From: Corticibacter populi
Lineage (GTDB): Bacteria > Pseudomonadota > Gammaproteobacteria > Burkholderiales > Burkholderiaceae_C
DNA length: 64,000 bases
Assembly (NCBI RefSeq): GCF_004217315.1
Contig: NZ_SGWR01000002.1
Location: 426,414-490,413, forward strand
Reading direction: 5' to 3'
In this document: in pieces, positions 11,033 to 20,383 of the stretch
How the letters are laid out: every line of letters begins with the position of its first letter
How positions within the stretch are numbered: position 1 is the first letter of the stretch
Program-made: the position numbers and the translations under genes
Notes under the pieces: generated by a model
The model's database searches: none
What the model was told of the DNA's origin: nothing
Seen by the model: the letters and a program-made list of their open reading frames with translations, nothing else

Positions 11033-11473
11033 ATGCCAGCCGCCCCGATCCGCTCTCCGTCCTCCACGGCCGATGCCGCACTGCCGCGCTGGATCGCGCG
11101 CTGCCGCCTGCTGGTGGTGGGAGCGGTGCTGGCGCTGATCGTGCTGTGCGTGGGCTGGGAGCTGTTCTGGGCCCCGATCGGCACCGGCGGCTCGCTGCTG
11201 GCACTCAAGGCACTGCCACTGTGCCTGCCGCTGGGCGGGCTGCTGCGCAACCGCCTCTACACCTATCGCTGGCTGAGCCTGCTGATCTGGCTCTACTTCA
11301 CCGAAGGCGTGGTGCGCGCCACCACCGAGGCCGCGCCCGGCGCCTGGCTGGCCGCGCTGGAAGTGTTGCTGAGCCTGCTGGTGTTCGGCGGCTGCGCCGC
11401 CTACGTGCGGCTGCGCCTGCGCAATGGCCAGCGCCTGGCCCGGGTTGGCAAGGCGGGAGATAATCCGCGCTGA
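11033..11473 (+). CDS. DUF2069 inner-membrane protein
   Basis: Small integral membrane protein of the DUF2069 family; function unknown. The 146 residues show a short basic N-terminus and then about four hydrophobic helices. The spacing and the conserved motif [19 protein letters not shown] (about residues 77-95) are typical. It is divergent from tal, with the ATG 22 bases after the end of a GC-rich spacer, and is followed 67 bases later by the FAD oxidase. Genes of this family commonly sit beside wrbA-like or housekeeping genes and give no functional clue here. Confidence 0.85.
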   Translation: MPAAPIRSPSSTADAALPRWIARCRLLVVGAVLALIVLCVGWELFWAPIGTGGSLLALKALPLCLPLGGLLRNRLYTYRWLSLLIWLYFTEGVVRATTEAAPGAWLAALEVLLSLLVFGGCAAYVRLRLRNGQRLARVGKAGDNPR

Positions 11474-11540
11474 CGGTTCACCGACGGCCCGCCAGGGGCC
11501 TACTGCCGCCCCATCATTTCCTCCATTTCATCCAGATACC

Positions 11541-13001
11541 ATGCCAAGCAACGCTCTCATCGCCAAACTGCAAGCCATCGTGGGCAACGAACACACCCAC
11601 ACCGATGGCGACCTGTCGCTGTGGGAGCAGGACTGGCGCCAGCTCGCCAGGGGCAAGGCGCTGGCCGTGGTGACACCCGCCAGCACGGCCGAGGTGTCTG
11701 CCGTGGTGCAGGCCTGCGCCGCCGCCAAGGCCGAGGGTCTGGATGTATCCATCGTGCCGCAGGGCGGCAACACCGGCCTGGTGCTGGGCAGCACGCCCGA
11801 CGATTCCGGCCACCAGGTGGTGCTGAGCCTGCGCCGCATGCAGGGCATCCGCGCCATCGACCGTGCCAACCTCAGCATGACGGTGGACGCCGGCTGCATC
11901 CTGCAAAACCTGCAGGATGCGGCGCGTGCCGAAGGCCTGCTGCTGCCGCTGAGCCTGGCGGCCGAGGGCAGCTGCGTGATCGGCGGCAACCTCGCCACCA
12001 ATGCCGGTGGCACCCAGGTGGTGCGCTATGGCAATGCCCGCGAGCTGTGCCTGGGGCTGGAAGTGGTGACCGCCGACGGCCGCGTCTGGAACGGCCTCTC
12101 CGGCCTGCGCAAGGACAACACCGGCTACGACCTGCGCAACCTGATGATCGGCAGCGAAGGCACGCTGGGCATCATCACCGGCGCCACGCTGCGGCTCTAC
12201 CCGCAGCCGGCCGCCACCAGCTGCGCGTGGCTGGCCGTCGATTCGCTGGAATTCGCCGTTGAACTGCTGTCGCTGAGCCAGAAGCACCTGGGCGCCGGCC
12301 TGACCGGCTTCGAGGCCATGGAGCAGGACGCGCTGCGTCTGGTGGAAAAGCACATGCCGCAGCTGCGCCTGCCCATCGACGCCACTGCCGGGCAAGCCTT
12401 CATCCTGCTCGAGTATTCGGACGACGAGAGCGAGGAGCGTGCCCGCACCCGCCTGGAAGCGCTGCTGGAGCAGGCCTTCGAGGCCGGCCTGCTGCTCGAC
12501 GGAGCAGTGGCGCAAAGCCTCGACCAGGCCCAGCGCATGTGGGACATCCGCGAGCACATCCCGCTGGCACAGGCGCAGGAAGGCGTCCACCTCAAGCACG
12601 ACATCTCCGTGCCCTCCTCGAGCATCCCGTCCTTCGTGGCACGCGCCAAGGCGGCACTGGCGCAAAGCCACCCGAGCGCGCGCATCATCAACTTCGGCCA
12701 TCTGGGCGACGGCAACCTGCACTTCAATGTGCAAGCCCCCGAAGGCGCCGATGCCCGTGCCTTCGTCACCAGCGAAGCCCAGGCCGTGCAATCGGTCATC
12801 TACGACACCGTGGCCTTTTATGGCGGTTCCTTCTCGGCCGAGCACGGCGTAGGCCGCCTCAAGCCCGCCGAGCTGCTGCACTACAAGGACCCGGTGGCCC
12901 TGTCGCTGATGCGCGCCATCAAGCAGGCGCTGGACCCGCAGGGTCTGCTCAACCCGCGCGCCGTGCTGCCCATGCCTGCCCAGGAGCCTGCCCATGCCTG
13001 A
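11541..13001 (+). CDS. FAD-binding 2-hydroxyacid oxidoreductase (GlcD / D-2-hydroxyglutarate dehydrogenase family)
   Basis: Flavoenzyme of the PCMH/VAO fold that oxidises an alpha-hydroxy acid such as D-lactate, glycolate or D-2-hydroxyglutarate. The 486-residue protein has the FAD-binding loop [14 protein letters not shown] (about residues 69-82). The [20 protein letters not shown] segment closes the FAD domain. The C-terminal FAD-oxidase domain has [13 protein letters not shown] and [10 protein letters not shown], whose histidines bind metal or substrate. I start at the ATG at 11541 because [15 protein letters not shown] is the family's usual beginning. The gene overlaps thyA by 8 bases, so the two are co-translated. 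Confidence 0.9.
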   Translation: MPSNALIAKLQAIVGNEHTHTDGDLSLWEQDWRQLARGKALAVVTPASTAEVSAVVQACAAAKAEGLDVSIVPQGGNTGLVLGSTPDDSGHQVVLSLRRMQGIRAIDRANLSMTVDAGCILQNLQDAARAEGLLLPLSLAAEGSCVIGGNLATNAGGTQVVRYGNARELCLGLEVVTADGRVWNGLSGLRKDNTGYDLRNLMIGSEGTLGIITGATLRLYPQPAATSCAWLAVDSLEFAVELLSLSQKHLGAGLTGFEAMEQDALRLVEKHMPQLRLPIDATAGQAFILLEYSDDESEERARTRLEALLEQAFEAGLLLDGAVAQSLDQAQRMWDIREHIPLAQAQEGVHLKHDISVPSSSIPSFVARAKAALAQSHPSARIINFGHLGDGNLHFNVQAPEGADARAFVTSEAQAVQSVIYDTVAFYGGSFSAEHGVGRLKPAELLHYKDPVALSLMRAIKQALDPQGLLNPRAVLPMPAQEPAHA

Positions 13002-13821
13002 GACCCCCGCCGCCACGCGCCCGGTGCGCCACCAGTATGAAGACCTGCTGCGCCACGTCTTCGAGCACGGCACGCCGAAAGGCGACCGCACCGGCACCGG
13101 CACGCGCAGCGTGTTCGGCCACCAGATGCGCTTCGACCTCGCCGAGGGATTCCCGCTGGTGACCACCAAGAAGGTGCACCTCAAGTCCATCATCTACGAG
13201 TTGCTGTGGTTTCTGCGCGGCGAACGCAACGTGCACTGGCTGCAGGAGCGCGGCGTGAGCATCTGGGACGAATGGGCGCGCGCCGACGGCGACCTCGGCC
13301 CCGTCTACGGCGCGCAGTGGCGCAGTTGGCCCACGCCCGATGGCGGCCACATCGACCAGATCGCGCAGGTCATCGAGACGCTGCGGCAGAACCCCGACTC
13401 GCGCCGCATCATCGTCAGTGCCTGGAACGTGGCCGAGCTCGACCAGATGGCGCTGATGCCCTGCCACGCCTTCTTCCAGTTCTATGTGGCGGACGGCAAG
13501 CTCAGCTGCCAGCTCTACCAGCGCAGCGCCGACCTGTTCCTGGGCGTGCCCTTCAACATCGCCAGCTACGCGCTGCTCACGCACATGGTGGCGCAGCAGA
13601 CCGATCTGGCGGTGGGCGACTTCATCTGGACCGGCGGCGACTGCCACATCTACGACAACCACGTCGATCAGGTGCGCGAGCAGCTCTCGCGCACGCCCCT
13701 CCCGTACCCGACGCTGCACGTCAAGCGCCGGCCGGCATCGATCTTCGACTACGCCTACGAGGATTTCGAAGTGCTCGGCTACCAGCACCATCCGGCCATC
13801 AAGGCGCCGGTGGCGGTGTAA
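12994..13821 (+). CDS. thyA: Thymidylate synthase
   Basis: Methylates dUMP to dTMP with 5,10-methylene-THF. It has 275 residues, near the E. coli length of 264, with a short N-terminal extension ([20 protein letters not shown]). The catalytic cysteine is Cys157 in MPCHAFFQF. The arginine and asparagine dUMP contacts are in [20 protein letters not shown] and the C-terminus IKAPVAV is intact. It overlaps the preceding flavoenzyme by 8 bases. The 383-base gap to livK follows. Confidence 0.98.
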   Translation: MPETPAATRPVRHQYEDLLRHVFEHGTPKGDRTGTGTRSVFGHQMRFDLAEGFPLVTTKKVHLKSIIYELLWFLRGERNVHWLQERGVSIWDEWARADGDLGPVYGAQWRSWPTPDGGHIDQIAQVIETLRQNPDSRRIIVSAWNVAELDQMALMPCHAFFQFYVADGKLSCQLYQRSADLFLGVPFNIASYALLTHMVAQQTDLAVGDFIWTGGDCHIYDNHVDQVREQLSRTPLPYPTLHVKRRPASIFDYAYEDFEVLGYQHHPAIKAPVAV

Positions 13822-14104
13822 CCCCCCCCTGCGCTCACCCCGGTCCTGGCTGGAAGGTGTCCATGCCAGCGGCCTTGCCGGGGAACCTGTCCGCACCAAA
13901 ATGAAACATGCCGCGCCACGATGTGGCGTGCGCTGTGCCCGGGCCGCCGCCATTCTCCACCTGGCGCAAGGCCAAGGCGGCACCAAGATGGCGCCAGACC
14001 GGGCCCACTCCGCCAGCATTCCCCCCTTAAAGCCTGCTGAGCCGCTGTAGCACCGCAGCATCCACTCCCCGTCGACGATACGGGCACGGTACTTGCTTGA
14101 CAAA

Positions 14105-14162
14105 ATTCAAGCTACTTGAATGACATGCATATTGCTTGCATGAAAATTCAAATGGCTTGAAT
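14105..14162. promoter_or_regulatory. Three phased 17-bp operator-like palindromes upstream of the liv operon
   Basis: Sites at 14105-14121 (ATTCAA-gctac-TTGAAT), 14125-14141 (ATGCAT-attgc-TTGCAT) and 14146-14162 (ATTCAA-atggc-TTGAAT) share the pattern ATnCAn-N5-TTGnAT. Their starts are 20 and 21 bases apart, two helical turns, so bound dimers would line up on one face of the DNA. A TTGACA -35-like hexamer at 14097-14102 touches the first site. The obvious candidate ligand is the XRE-cupin regulator encoded at the end of this operon. The rest of 13822-14204 is AT-richer spacer with one weak 6-bp hairpin at 13914-13928 and no gene. Confidence 0.6.
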
Positions 14163-14204
14163 GCAACGCCGTATTTCGCTGTATTTACCTCGAAGGGGAA
14201 CCAG

Positions 14205-15380
14205 GTGCAAAAGAAACATTCCGTCATCGCGGCCGCGATGCTGTCCGCCTCCGCCAGCCTGCTTTTGGCCAGTACGCCCGCAGTGGCCAAGGATGTCGTC
14301 AAGATTGCCTTCGTCGGCCCGCTCACCGGCGGCGTATCGGCCATTGGCCTGGGTGGCCGCAACTCGGCGGATCTGGCTGTTCGCCTGCGCAACGCAGACC
14401 CGCAATCGAAATACACCTACCAGCTGGTGACCCAGGATGACGAGTGCCGCCCCAACGTCGGCGTCCAGGTGGCCACCAAGGTCGCGACGGACCGCAACAT
14501 CGTCGCGGGGGTGACGCATTTCTGCTCCGCCGTGGCCATGGGCACCGTCGGCGTCTACCAGCGCTTCGGCCTGCCGGTGGTGGTCTGGGGCGCCGTTCTG
14601 CCCGAAATCACCTATGCCAACGACTTCAAGGAAATCCACCGCGTCAATGGCACCATGATCAACCAGAGCGAAGTGGCGGCGAAATTCGTCACCGACCTCG
14701 GCTACAAGACCTGGGCGATCATCCACGACACGACCGACTACGGCAAAGGCCACAACAAGTACTTCAGCGAGTACCTGACCAAGAACGGCGGCACCATCGT
14801 CGGCACGTTCGGCGTCACGGCCGAGCAGCAGGACTTCACGTCCGAGCTGACCAAGATCCGCGAGCTCAAGCCGGACGTCATCTACTTCGGCGGCCTCACG
14901 CCCCTGGGCGTGCGCATCCGCACGCAGATGGAGAAGCTGGGCATTCCGGCGCAGTTTGAGGGAACGTCCGGCATCATGTCTGACGCCTATATCCAGGGCG
15001 TGGGCGCAGATCTCGCCGAGGGTTCGCTGGCCTTCCTGGAAGGCGCGCCGCTGGAAAAACTGCCGGGCGGCCAGTTCTTTTCCGAGCAATACCAGCAGCA
15101 GAAGTACAGCGAGCCGCCCGAAGCCTATGGCCCGTTCGCCTTCGCCGCAACCAATCTGATCATCGACGCCGTGGAGAAGGTCGGCCCCGATCGCAAGAAG
15201 GTGCGTGACGAGCTCAACGCGACCAGCGAAGTCGACACCGTCATCGGCAAGGTGACCTTCGACGACCACCGCCAGAACATCGTGCCGCTGGTGACCAAGT
15301 ACGTGGTGGACGGCGGCAAGTGGGTGATCTGGGAAGACAGCGCGTATGCCTCCGGCGCCAAGAAGCTGAGCGGTCTGTAA
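14205..15380 (+). CDS. ABC transporter substrate-binding protein (LivK type)
   Basis: Periplasmic receptor of a branched-chain-amino-acid-family (HAAT) importer. The GTG at 14205 is chosen because AAGGGGA lies 6 bases before it. It gives a clean Sec signal peptide (QKKHSVIAAAMLSASASLLLAS...AVA) cut before KDVVKIAFVGPLTGG. The mature protein has the two-lobed Peripla_BP_6 layout, with YGKGHNKYFSEY and DVIYFGGLTPLG strands. Length 391 is normal. It heads the operon livKHMGF-amidase-hydrolase-regulator. Together with the two downstream amide/carbamoyl hydrolases, this suggests that the ligand is an amide or ureido compound rather than leucine; that is inference. Confidence 0.92.
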   Translation: MQKKHSVIAAAMLSASASLLLASTPAVAKDVVKIAFVGPLTGGVSAIGLGGRNSADLAVRLRNADPQSKYTYQLVTQDDECRPNVGVQVATKVATDRNIVAGVTHFCSAVAMGTVGVYQRFGLPVVVWGAVLPEITYANDFKEIHRVNGTMINQSEVAAKFVTDLGYKTWAIIHDTTDYGKGHNKYFSEYLTKNGGTIVGTFGVTAEQQDFTSELTKIRELKPDVIYFGGLTPLGVRIRTQMEKLGIPAQFEGTSGIMSDAYIQGVGADLAEGSLAFLEGAPLEKLPGGQFFSEQYQQQKYSEPPEAYGPFAFAATNLIIDAVEKVGPDRKKVRDELNATSEVDTVIGKVTFDDHRQNIVPLVTKYVVDGGKWVIWEDSAYASGAKKLSGL

Positions 15381-15452
15381 ACACCTGTGCGAGGAATGCG
15401 GCTGCGGCCGGCCGGAGCGGCCGGGCCGTCCGCAGCGCCAACGGGAGACACC

Positions 15453-16382
15453 ATGAGTGAACTGGGACAATACATACTCAACGGGCTGATGCTCGGCATC
15501 ATCTATGCCATGGTCGCCGTCGGTTTCACGCTGTTCTTCGGCGTGCTGGACGTGATCCAGTTCTCGCATGGCGATGTGCTGATGATCGGCGCCTTCGCCG
15601 GACTGGCCACCGCCATCGGGATGACCATGCTGGACATCGGCTCGCCCTGGCTCCAGCTGGCGGCGGTGGTGATCGCCGCCATCTTCGTGACCGGCCTGCT
15701 CGGCGCCGGCATCGCCAAGTTCCTGATCCTGCCGCTGCGCAAGGCGCCGCCGCTCAATACGCTGCTCGCCACGTTGATGCTGGGCACCGTCATCCGGGAG
15801 GCGGTCCGCCTGTTCTATCCGGACGGCTCCAACCCCAAGCCCTTCCCCCGCCTGCTGCCCACCAACGTGATCGAGATCGGCGGGCTTGCCGTGCGGCTGG
15901 ACAACCTGATCCTGCTGGTCGCCGGTGCCGCCGCGATCGTCGGCGTGCACCTGCTCATCACGCGCACCCGCCTGGGCAAGGCCATCCGCGCCGTGGCGCA
16001 GGACGGCGAGACCGCGCGCCTGATGGGCATCAACTTCGAAGCGGTGGTGCTGCTGACCTTCGCGCTGGGCTCGGGCATGGCGGCGCTCGCCGGCGTGATG
16101 AACGGCCTCTACTACAACGAGATCAACTTCAACGTCGGGTTGCTGCTAGGCGTGATCGGCTTTGCCGCGGCCATTCTCGGTGGTCTGGGCAACATCTACG
16201 GCGCCATCATCGGCGGCTTCCTGTTTGCCGCATTGCAGGTGCTGGGCAGCGCCGCGCTGCCGGCGCTGGTGCCCGACATTCCCAGCGCCTACAAGGATGT
16301 GTTTGCCTTTGCGGTGGTCATCATCCTGATGGCCTGGAAGCCAACCGGCCTGATTGCCGAAAAATCCAGCGAGCGAGTCTAA
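15453..16382 (+). CDS. ABC transporter permease (LivH type)
   Basis: Inner-membrane channel subunit of the HAAT importer, 309 residues with about eight hydrophobic helices. The start is ATG 15453 after ACGGGAGA. It has the conserved N-terminal YILNGLMLGIIYAMVAVGFTLFFGVLDVIQFSHGDV and a central EAA-like loop TRLGKAIRAVAQDGETARLMGI that docks on the ATPase. The gene follows livK by 72 bases and precedes livM by 4, as in the standard livHMGF order. Confidence 0.94.
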   Translation: MSELGQYILNGLMLGIIYAMVAVGFTLFFGVLDVIQFSHGDVLMIGAFAGLATAIGMTMLDIGSPWLQLAAVVIAAIFVTGLLGAGIAKFLILPLRKAPPLNTLLATLMLGTVIREAVRLFYPDGSNPKPFPRLLPTNVIEIGGLAVRLDNLILLVAGAAAIVGVHLLITRTRLGKAIRAVAQDGETARLMGINFEAVVLLTFALGSGMAALAGVMNGLYYNEINFNVGLLLGVIGFAAAILGGLGNIYGAIIGGFLFAALQVLGSAALPALVPDIPSAYKDVFAFAVVIILMAWKPTGLIAEKSSERV

Positions 16383-16386
16383 CGCC

Positions 16387-17544
16387 ATGACCAGACCAAC
16401 ACGCAAGCCCGCCCTGGTGCTGGCCCTCGCCAGCATCGCGCTGACCTTCTACATGTGGCTGTTCCTGCATGCCGAAACCCAGGCCGGCATCGCGGCACTG
16501 CTGGCGGTGGCCGCCATTGCCGTGGCCCTGGCGCGCAGGACCGGCATCGCCGCACGGATCGAAGCCGCCGGCACCGGCCGCCCCGCCCTGGCACGCCTGC
16601 TGGCGGCCGGCTCGGCGCTCGCGTTGATCGCGCTGTTCCATGACCAGCATTTCGTGCTGCTCATGATCTGCGTGGTGCTGCTTTACGCCACCGCCGGCCT
16701 CGGATTGACCTTGCAGTTCGGCTTCTCCGGCGTTGCCAACTTCGCGGGCGCCGCGTTCTTCGGCATCGGTGCCTACACCACGGCCGTGCTGGCTGCGCAC
16801 ACGGGCATTCCGCACCTGCTGATCGTCGTGATCTCCGGCTTGATCGCCGCCGTCATCGGCTCGGTGCTGATCACCCCGGTGCTGCGCACGCGCGGCCACT
16901 ACGCCGCCCTGGTGACCATCGCCTTCGGCATCCTGTTCAAGACCTTCATCGAAGTCAACGACGTCCTCGGCGGGCCGCAAGGCCTGCAGGTTCCCGGCAT
17001 GGAACTGTTCGGCTACGCGTTCAACGACGGCTTCTCCATCTTCGGCCACGAAGTCTCGTTCTATGTGAGCTACGCGGTGCTCAGCCTCGCGGTGTTTGGC
17101 GGCATTTTCCTGATCGTCAAGGCGCTGGAGCGTTCGTGGATCGGCCTGAGCATGGACGTGGTGCGTACCGACGAGACCGCCGCGGCGACGTTCGGGCTGC
17201 ACATCGCCCGCTGGAAGGTCATCGCGTTCATGATGGGCAATTTCTTCATCGGCATCGCCGGCAGCGTGTATGGCATGGTCACCAGCTTCGTGGCGCCCAA
17301 CAACTTCACCTTTGCCGACTCGCTGCTGATGCTCTCGATCGTCATCCTCGGCGGGCTGGGCAATGCCGTCGGGCTGATTCCCGCCGCCGTGATCGTGCTG
17401 ATGCTGCCGGAGAAGCTGCAGTTCATCCAGGAGTACCGCTTCCTGCTCTATGCGGCGCTGGTGATCGTCATCCTGCTGTTCCGCCCCGACGGCCTGCTGC
17501 CGCGCAAGACACGCCTGTTCTTCAGCCAGGAGGCCCCGCGATGA
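16387..17544 (+). CDS. ABC transporter permease (LivM type)
   Basis: Second permease of the importer. It has 385 residues: an N-terminal pair of extra helices (ALVLALASIALTFYMWLFL and the ALLAVAAIAVAL stretch) and then the BPD_transp_2 core with GLGLTLQFGFSGVANFAGAAFFGIGAY. The ATPase-contact loop is RSWIGLSMDVVRTDETAAATFGL. The N-terminal extra helices are typical of LivM. The last codons overlap the livG start (ATGA at 17541-17544), so the genes are translationally coupled. Confidence 0.93.
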   Translation: MTRPTRKPALVLALASIALTFYMWLFLHAETQAGIAALLAVAAIAVALARRTGIAARIEAAGTGRPALARLLAAGSALALIALFHDQHFVLLMICVVLLYATAGLGLTLQFGFSGVANFAGAAFFGIGAYTTAVLAAHTGIPHLLIVVISGLIAAVIGSVLITPVLRTRGHYAALVTIAFGILFKTFIEVNDVLGGPQGLQVPGMELFGYAFNDGFSIFGHEVSFYVSYAVLSLAVFGGIFLIVKALERSWIGLSMDVVRTDETAAATFGLHIARWKVIAFMMGNFFIGIAGSVYGMVTSFVAPNNFTFADSLLMLSIVILGGLGNAVGLIPAAVIVLMLPEKLQFIQEYRFLLYAALVIVILLFRPDGLLPRKTRLFFSQEAPR

Positions 17545-18329
17545 ACCCGACGAAAACACTGGTCGATGTCCAGGACCTGACCATGCGCTTCGGCGGCCTC
17601 ACGGCACTGGACAGGCTCGACATGACGATCCGCGAGGGCGAGGTGCTGGGCCTGCTCGGCCCCAACGGCTCTGGCAAGACGACCTTCTTCAACGTGCTCA
17701 CGGGCCTGTACAAGGCCAGCGAAGGCGCGATCCTCTACAACGGCCACGACGTCATCGGCAAGCGCCCCCAGGAGATCTACCGCAGCGGCGTGGCGCGGAC
17801 CTTCCAGCGCTCGCGCCTGTCGCTGCCCCTGACGGTGTTCGACAACATCGTGATCGGTGACTACCAGCACATGCACCACGGCCTGGTGTTCAACCTCTTT
17901 CGCCGCAAGGCCTTCCGCGCCGAGTACGACGCCTATGTGCAGAAGGTGCGCGAATTGCTGGGCATCTTCAGCCCGCCGCTGGTGGACCGGATGTTCGAGC
18001 CGGTGGAGACCTTCACCATGATCGACCGCCGCCGCATCGAGGTCTGCCGCGCGCTGCTGAGCCGGCCCAGGCTGCTGCTGCTGGACGAGCCCTCGGCCGG
18101 CATGACACATGACGAGACGCACGCGCTGATGGGCGACATCCTCGACGTGCGCAGCAAGCTGGGCAATCTCACGGTGGTGCTGATCGAGCATGAGATGAAC
18201 GTGATCGAGCGCATCACCGACCGCTGCGTGGTGCTGAACTACGGCAAGAAGATCGCCGAGGGCACCTACGCGCACATCACGTCCGATCCGGCCGTGCAGA
18301 CCGCCTACCTGGGAGAGGAAACCACATGA
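17541..18329 (+). CDS. ABC transporter ATP-binding protein (LivG type) with a degenerate signature motif
   Basis: One of two ATPases that power the importer. The 262-residue protein has an intact Walker A (GPNGSGKTT, about residues 38-46) and Walker B with catalytic Glu (LLLLDEPSAG). The LivG C-terminal region is also typical (EHEMNVIERITDRCVVLNYGKKIAEGT). The ABC signature that should read LSxGQ is instead FTMIDRRRIEVCRALL. This is a clear departure from the family at the motif that contacts ATP across the dimer. The partner LivF keeps MSGGE, so one of the two ATP sites may be degenerate. It overlaps both neighbours by 4 bases. Confidence 0.92.
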   Translation: MNPTKTLVDVQDLTMRFGGLTALDRLDMTIREGEVLGLLGPNGSGKTTFFNVLTGLYKASEGAILYNGHDVIGKRPQEIYRSGVARTFQRSRLSLPLTVFDNIVIGDYQHMHHGLVFNLFRRKAFRAEYDAYVQKVRELLGIFSPPLVDRMFEPVETFTMIDRRRIEVCRALLSRPRLLLLDEPSAGMTHDETHALMGDILDVRSKLGNLTVVLIEHEMNVIERITDRCVVLNYGKKIAEGTYAHITSDPAVQTAYLGEETT

Positions 18330-19033
18330 GCGCTTTGAGCGTCCAAGGCCTGAGCACCGGCTACGACAAGGTGAACGTGCTCCATGACGTGTCCATCGAG
18401 GTCGCGCCCGGCAAGATCACCTGCATCCTGGGCGCCAATGGGGCCGGCAAAAGCACCCTGATCCGCGCCATTCTCGGCCTGACCCCGCCACGCCAGGGCC
18501 GCATCCTCTGGGATGGCCGGGACCTGGCGGGCGAGAAGACGCACCGGATCGTCGCCAGCGGCATCTCCTGCATTCCCGAGGGCCGCAAGGTCTTTCCCCG
18601 CATGACGGTCGCTGACAACCTCGCGCTCGGCGCCTATCTGGAAAAGGACGCGGCGGTGGTGCGCAGGCGCCTGGAAAAGGTCTACGCCGTTTTTCCGCGC
18701 CTGCAGGAGCGCGCCGAGCAGCTGGCCGGCACCATGTCCGGCGGCGAGCAGGCCATGGTCTCGATCGGCCGCGGCCTGATGGCCGAGCCCAAGCTGCTGG
18801 TCATCGACGAACCCTCGCTGGGCTTGTCGCCGCTGTACGTGAAAGAGAACTTCAACGTCATCCAGCAGATCAACACGCTGGGCATCACGGTGCTGCTGGT
18901 CGAGCAGAATGCACGCCAGACGCTGGCGATCTCGCACCATGGCTATGTGCTGTCCCAGGGGCGCGTGGTGGCCGAAGGCAGCGCGGCGGCACTGGCGGCC
19001 AACGATGAAGTGAAGGCCGCCTACTTCGGCTGA
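18326..19033 (+). CDS. ABC transporter ATP-binding protein (LivF type)
   Basis: Second ATPase of the importer, 235 residues, the normal LivF length. Walker A is GANGAGKST, the signature is TMSGGEQAMVSIGRGL, Walker B is LLVIDEPSLGLSP and the switch histidine region is LLVEQNARQTL. It lacks the C-terminal extension of LivG. The ATG overlaps the livG stop by 4 bases, and the amidase gene begins 15 bases downstream, so the catabolic genes belong to the same transcript. Confidence 0.95.
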   Translation: MSALSVQGLSTGYDKVNVLHDVSIEVAPGKITCILGANGAGKSTLIRAILGLTPPRQGRILWDGRDLAGEKTHRIVASGISCIPEGRKVFPRMTVADNLALGAYLEKDAAVVRRRLEKVYAVFPRLQERAEQLAGTMSGGEQAMVSIGRGLMAEPKLLVIDEPSLGLSPLYVKENFNVIQQINTLGITVLLVEQNARQTLAISHHGYVLSQGRVVAEGSAAALAANDEVKAAYFG

Positions 19034-19048
19034 GCCCGCAAAGATGCC

Positions 19049-20362
19049 ATGAACGATTGCCTCAGCTGGTCTGCACGGGACCTGATCACCCGCCTCCAAC
19101 GCCGCGAACTGCCGGTGCAGTCCGTCGTACAAGCATGCATCGAACGCATCGAGGCCGCCGAACCCGGCATTCTCGCCTGGCAGCACTTCGACGCCGCACA
19201 GGCGCTGGCACAGGCCCGCGCGCTGGATGCGGGTGCCACCCGCGGCTCCCGGCACGGGCTGCATGGTCTGCCCATTGGCGTGAAGGACCTGATGGACACG
19301 AGCGACATGCCGACCACGTATGGCTCCCCCATCTACGCCGGATATCGCCCCGCCGTTGATGCCGCATGCGTGGCCATGGCCCGCAGCGCCGGTGCCGTCA
19401 TCATGGGCAAAACCGTCACGACCGAATTCGCCACCTTCCAGCCGGGCCCGACCCGCAACCCCCGCGCCCCCTTGTCCGTCCCCCGCACCCCCGGTGGTTC
19501 GTCGAGCGGCTCCGCCGCCGCCGTGGCAGCGGGCATGGTGCCCGTCGCATTCGGCACCCAAACCGCCGGCTCCATCATCCGACCGGCCGCCTACTGCGGC
19601 GTGGTGGGCTACAAGCCCACGCACGGCACGCTGCCGCTGGCCGGCATCAAGCCGCTGTCGCCCAGCCTGGACACGGTGGGCGCGCTGGCGCGCAGCGTGG
19701 ACGATGCCGCCTTCTTCGTGGGCACGCTGGCGCGCCTGCCTCTGCCCTCGCTGGCGCCTCTGCCGCAAGGCCGCCCGTCTGTGGCTCGCCTGCGCGTGGC
19801 CCTGTGCCACACGCCATATTGGGATCGGGCCACCGGCGACACGCGGCAGGCCCTGGCAACAGCCGCCCGCCTGCTCGAACACCATGGCGCGCGTCTGACA
19901 GACCTTTCCCTGCCCGCGCACTTCTCGGCACTGAACACTGCGCAGATCGACATCATGGCCTACGAGGCGGCGGCGGCGTTCGCCCCCGAAAGACGCACCG
20001 CAGCCGATCGCTTCAGCTCAGCCTTTGCCGCCGTGCTGGCCCAAGGCCAATCCATCGACGGTGAGCACTACTTCGGCGCACGCATCGAAGCCCATCGTGC
20101 CCGCCATGCGCTGGACGCCATGTTCGCGGATTTCGACGTCATCCTGGCCCCCAGCACCGAGGGCGTGGCCCCCGAAGGATTGCAGGGCACCGGCGACCCG
20201 GTGTTCAACCGCATGTGGACCCTGCTGGGCAATCCATGCGTCCACGTTCCCGTCGGAGCGGGCCAGGACGGCATGCCGGTCGGCGTCACGCTGGTTGGGC
20301 GAGCCTTCCGGGATACCCAGCTCCTTGCCGCAGCCCATGCACTCGAATGCAGCCTGGCATAA
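19049..20362 (+). CDS. Amidase signature (AS) family amidohydrolase
   Basis: Hydrolyses a carboxamide (or ester/ureido) bond with the Ser-cisSer-Lys triad. The 437 residues show Lys79 in GVKDLMDTSD, the Gly/Ser-rich stretch GGSSSGSAAAVAAGM (cis-Ser near 154), and the nucleophile in GTQTAGSIIRPA (near 178). All three are present, so the enzyme should be active. Substrate cannot be read from sequence. Its place between an importer and an N-carbamoyl-type hydrolase suggests that it opens an imported amide, leaving a product for the next enzyme. Confidence 0.9.
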   Translation: MNDCLSWSARDLITRLQRRELPVQSVVQACIERIEAAEPGILAWQHFDAAQALAQARALDAGATRGSRHGLHGLPIGVKDLMDTSDMPTTYGSPIYAGYRPAVDAACVAMARSAGAVIMGKTVTTEFATFQPGPTRNPRAPLSVPRTPGGSSSGSAAAVAAGMVPVAFGTQTAGSIIRPAAYCGVVGYKPTHGTLPLAGIKPLSPSLDTVGALARSVDDAAFFVGTLARLPLPSLAPLPQGRPSVARLRVALCHTPYWDRATGDTRQALATAARLLEHHGARLTDLSLPAHFSALNTAQIDIMAYEAAAAFAPERRTAADRFSSAFAAVLAQGQSIDGEHYFGARIEAHRARHALDAMFADFDVILAPSTEGVAPEGLQGTGDPVFNRMWTLLGNPCVHVPVGAGQDGMPVGVTLVGRAFRDTQLLAAAHALECSLA

Positions 20363-20383
20363 CCCTTACCACAGAGATACACC

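Noticed and set aside
13880..13895. GGGGAACCTGTCCGC after thyA as another element end
   Set aside because: Only AACCTGT matches, the base after it differs from the element and it is not at a stop codon; likely chance.
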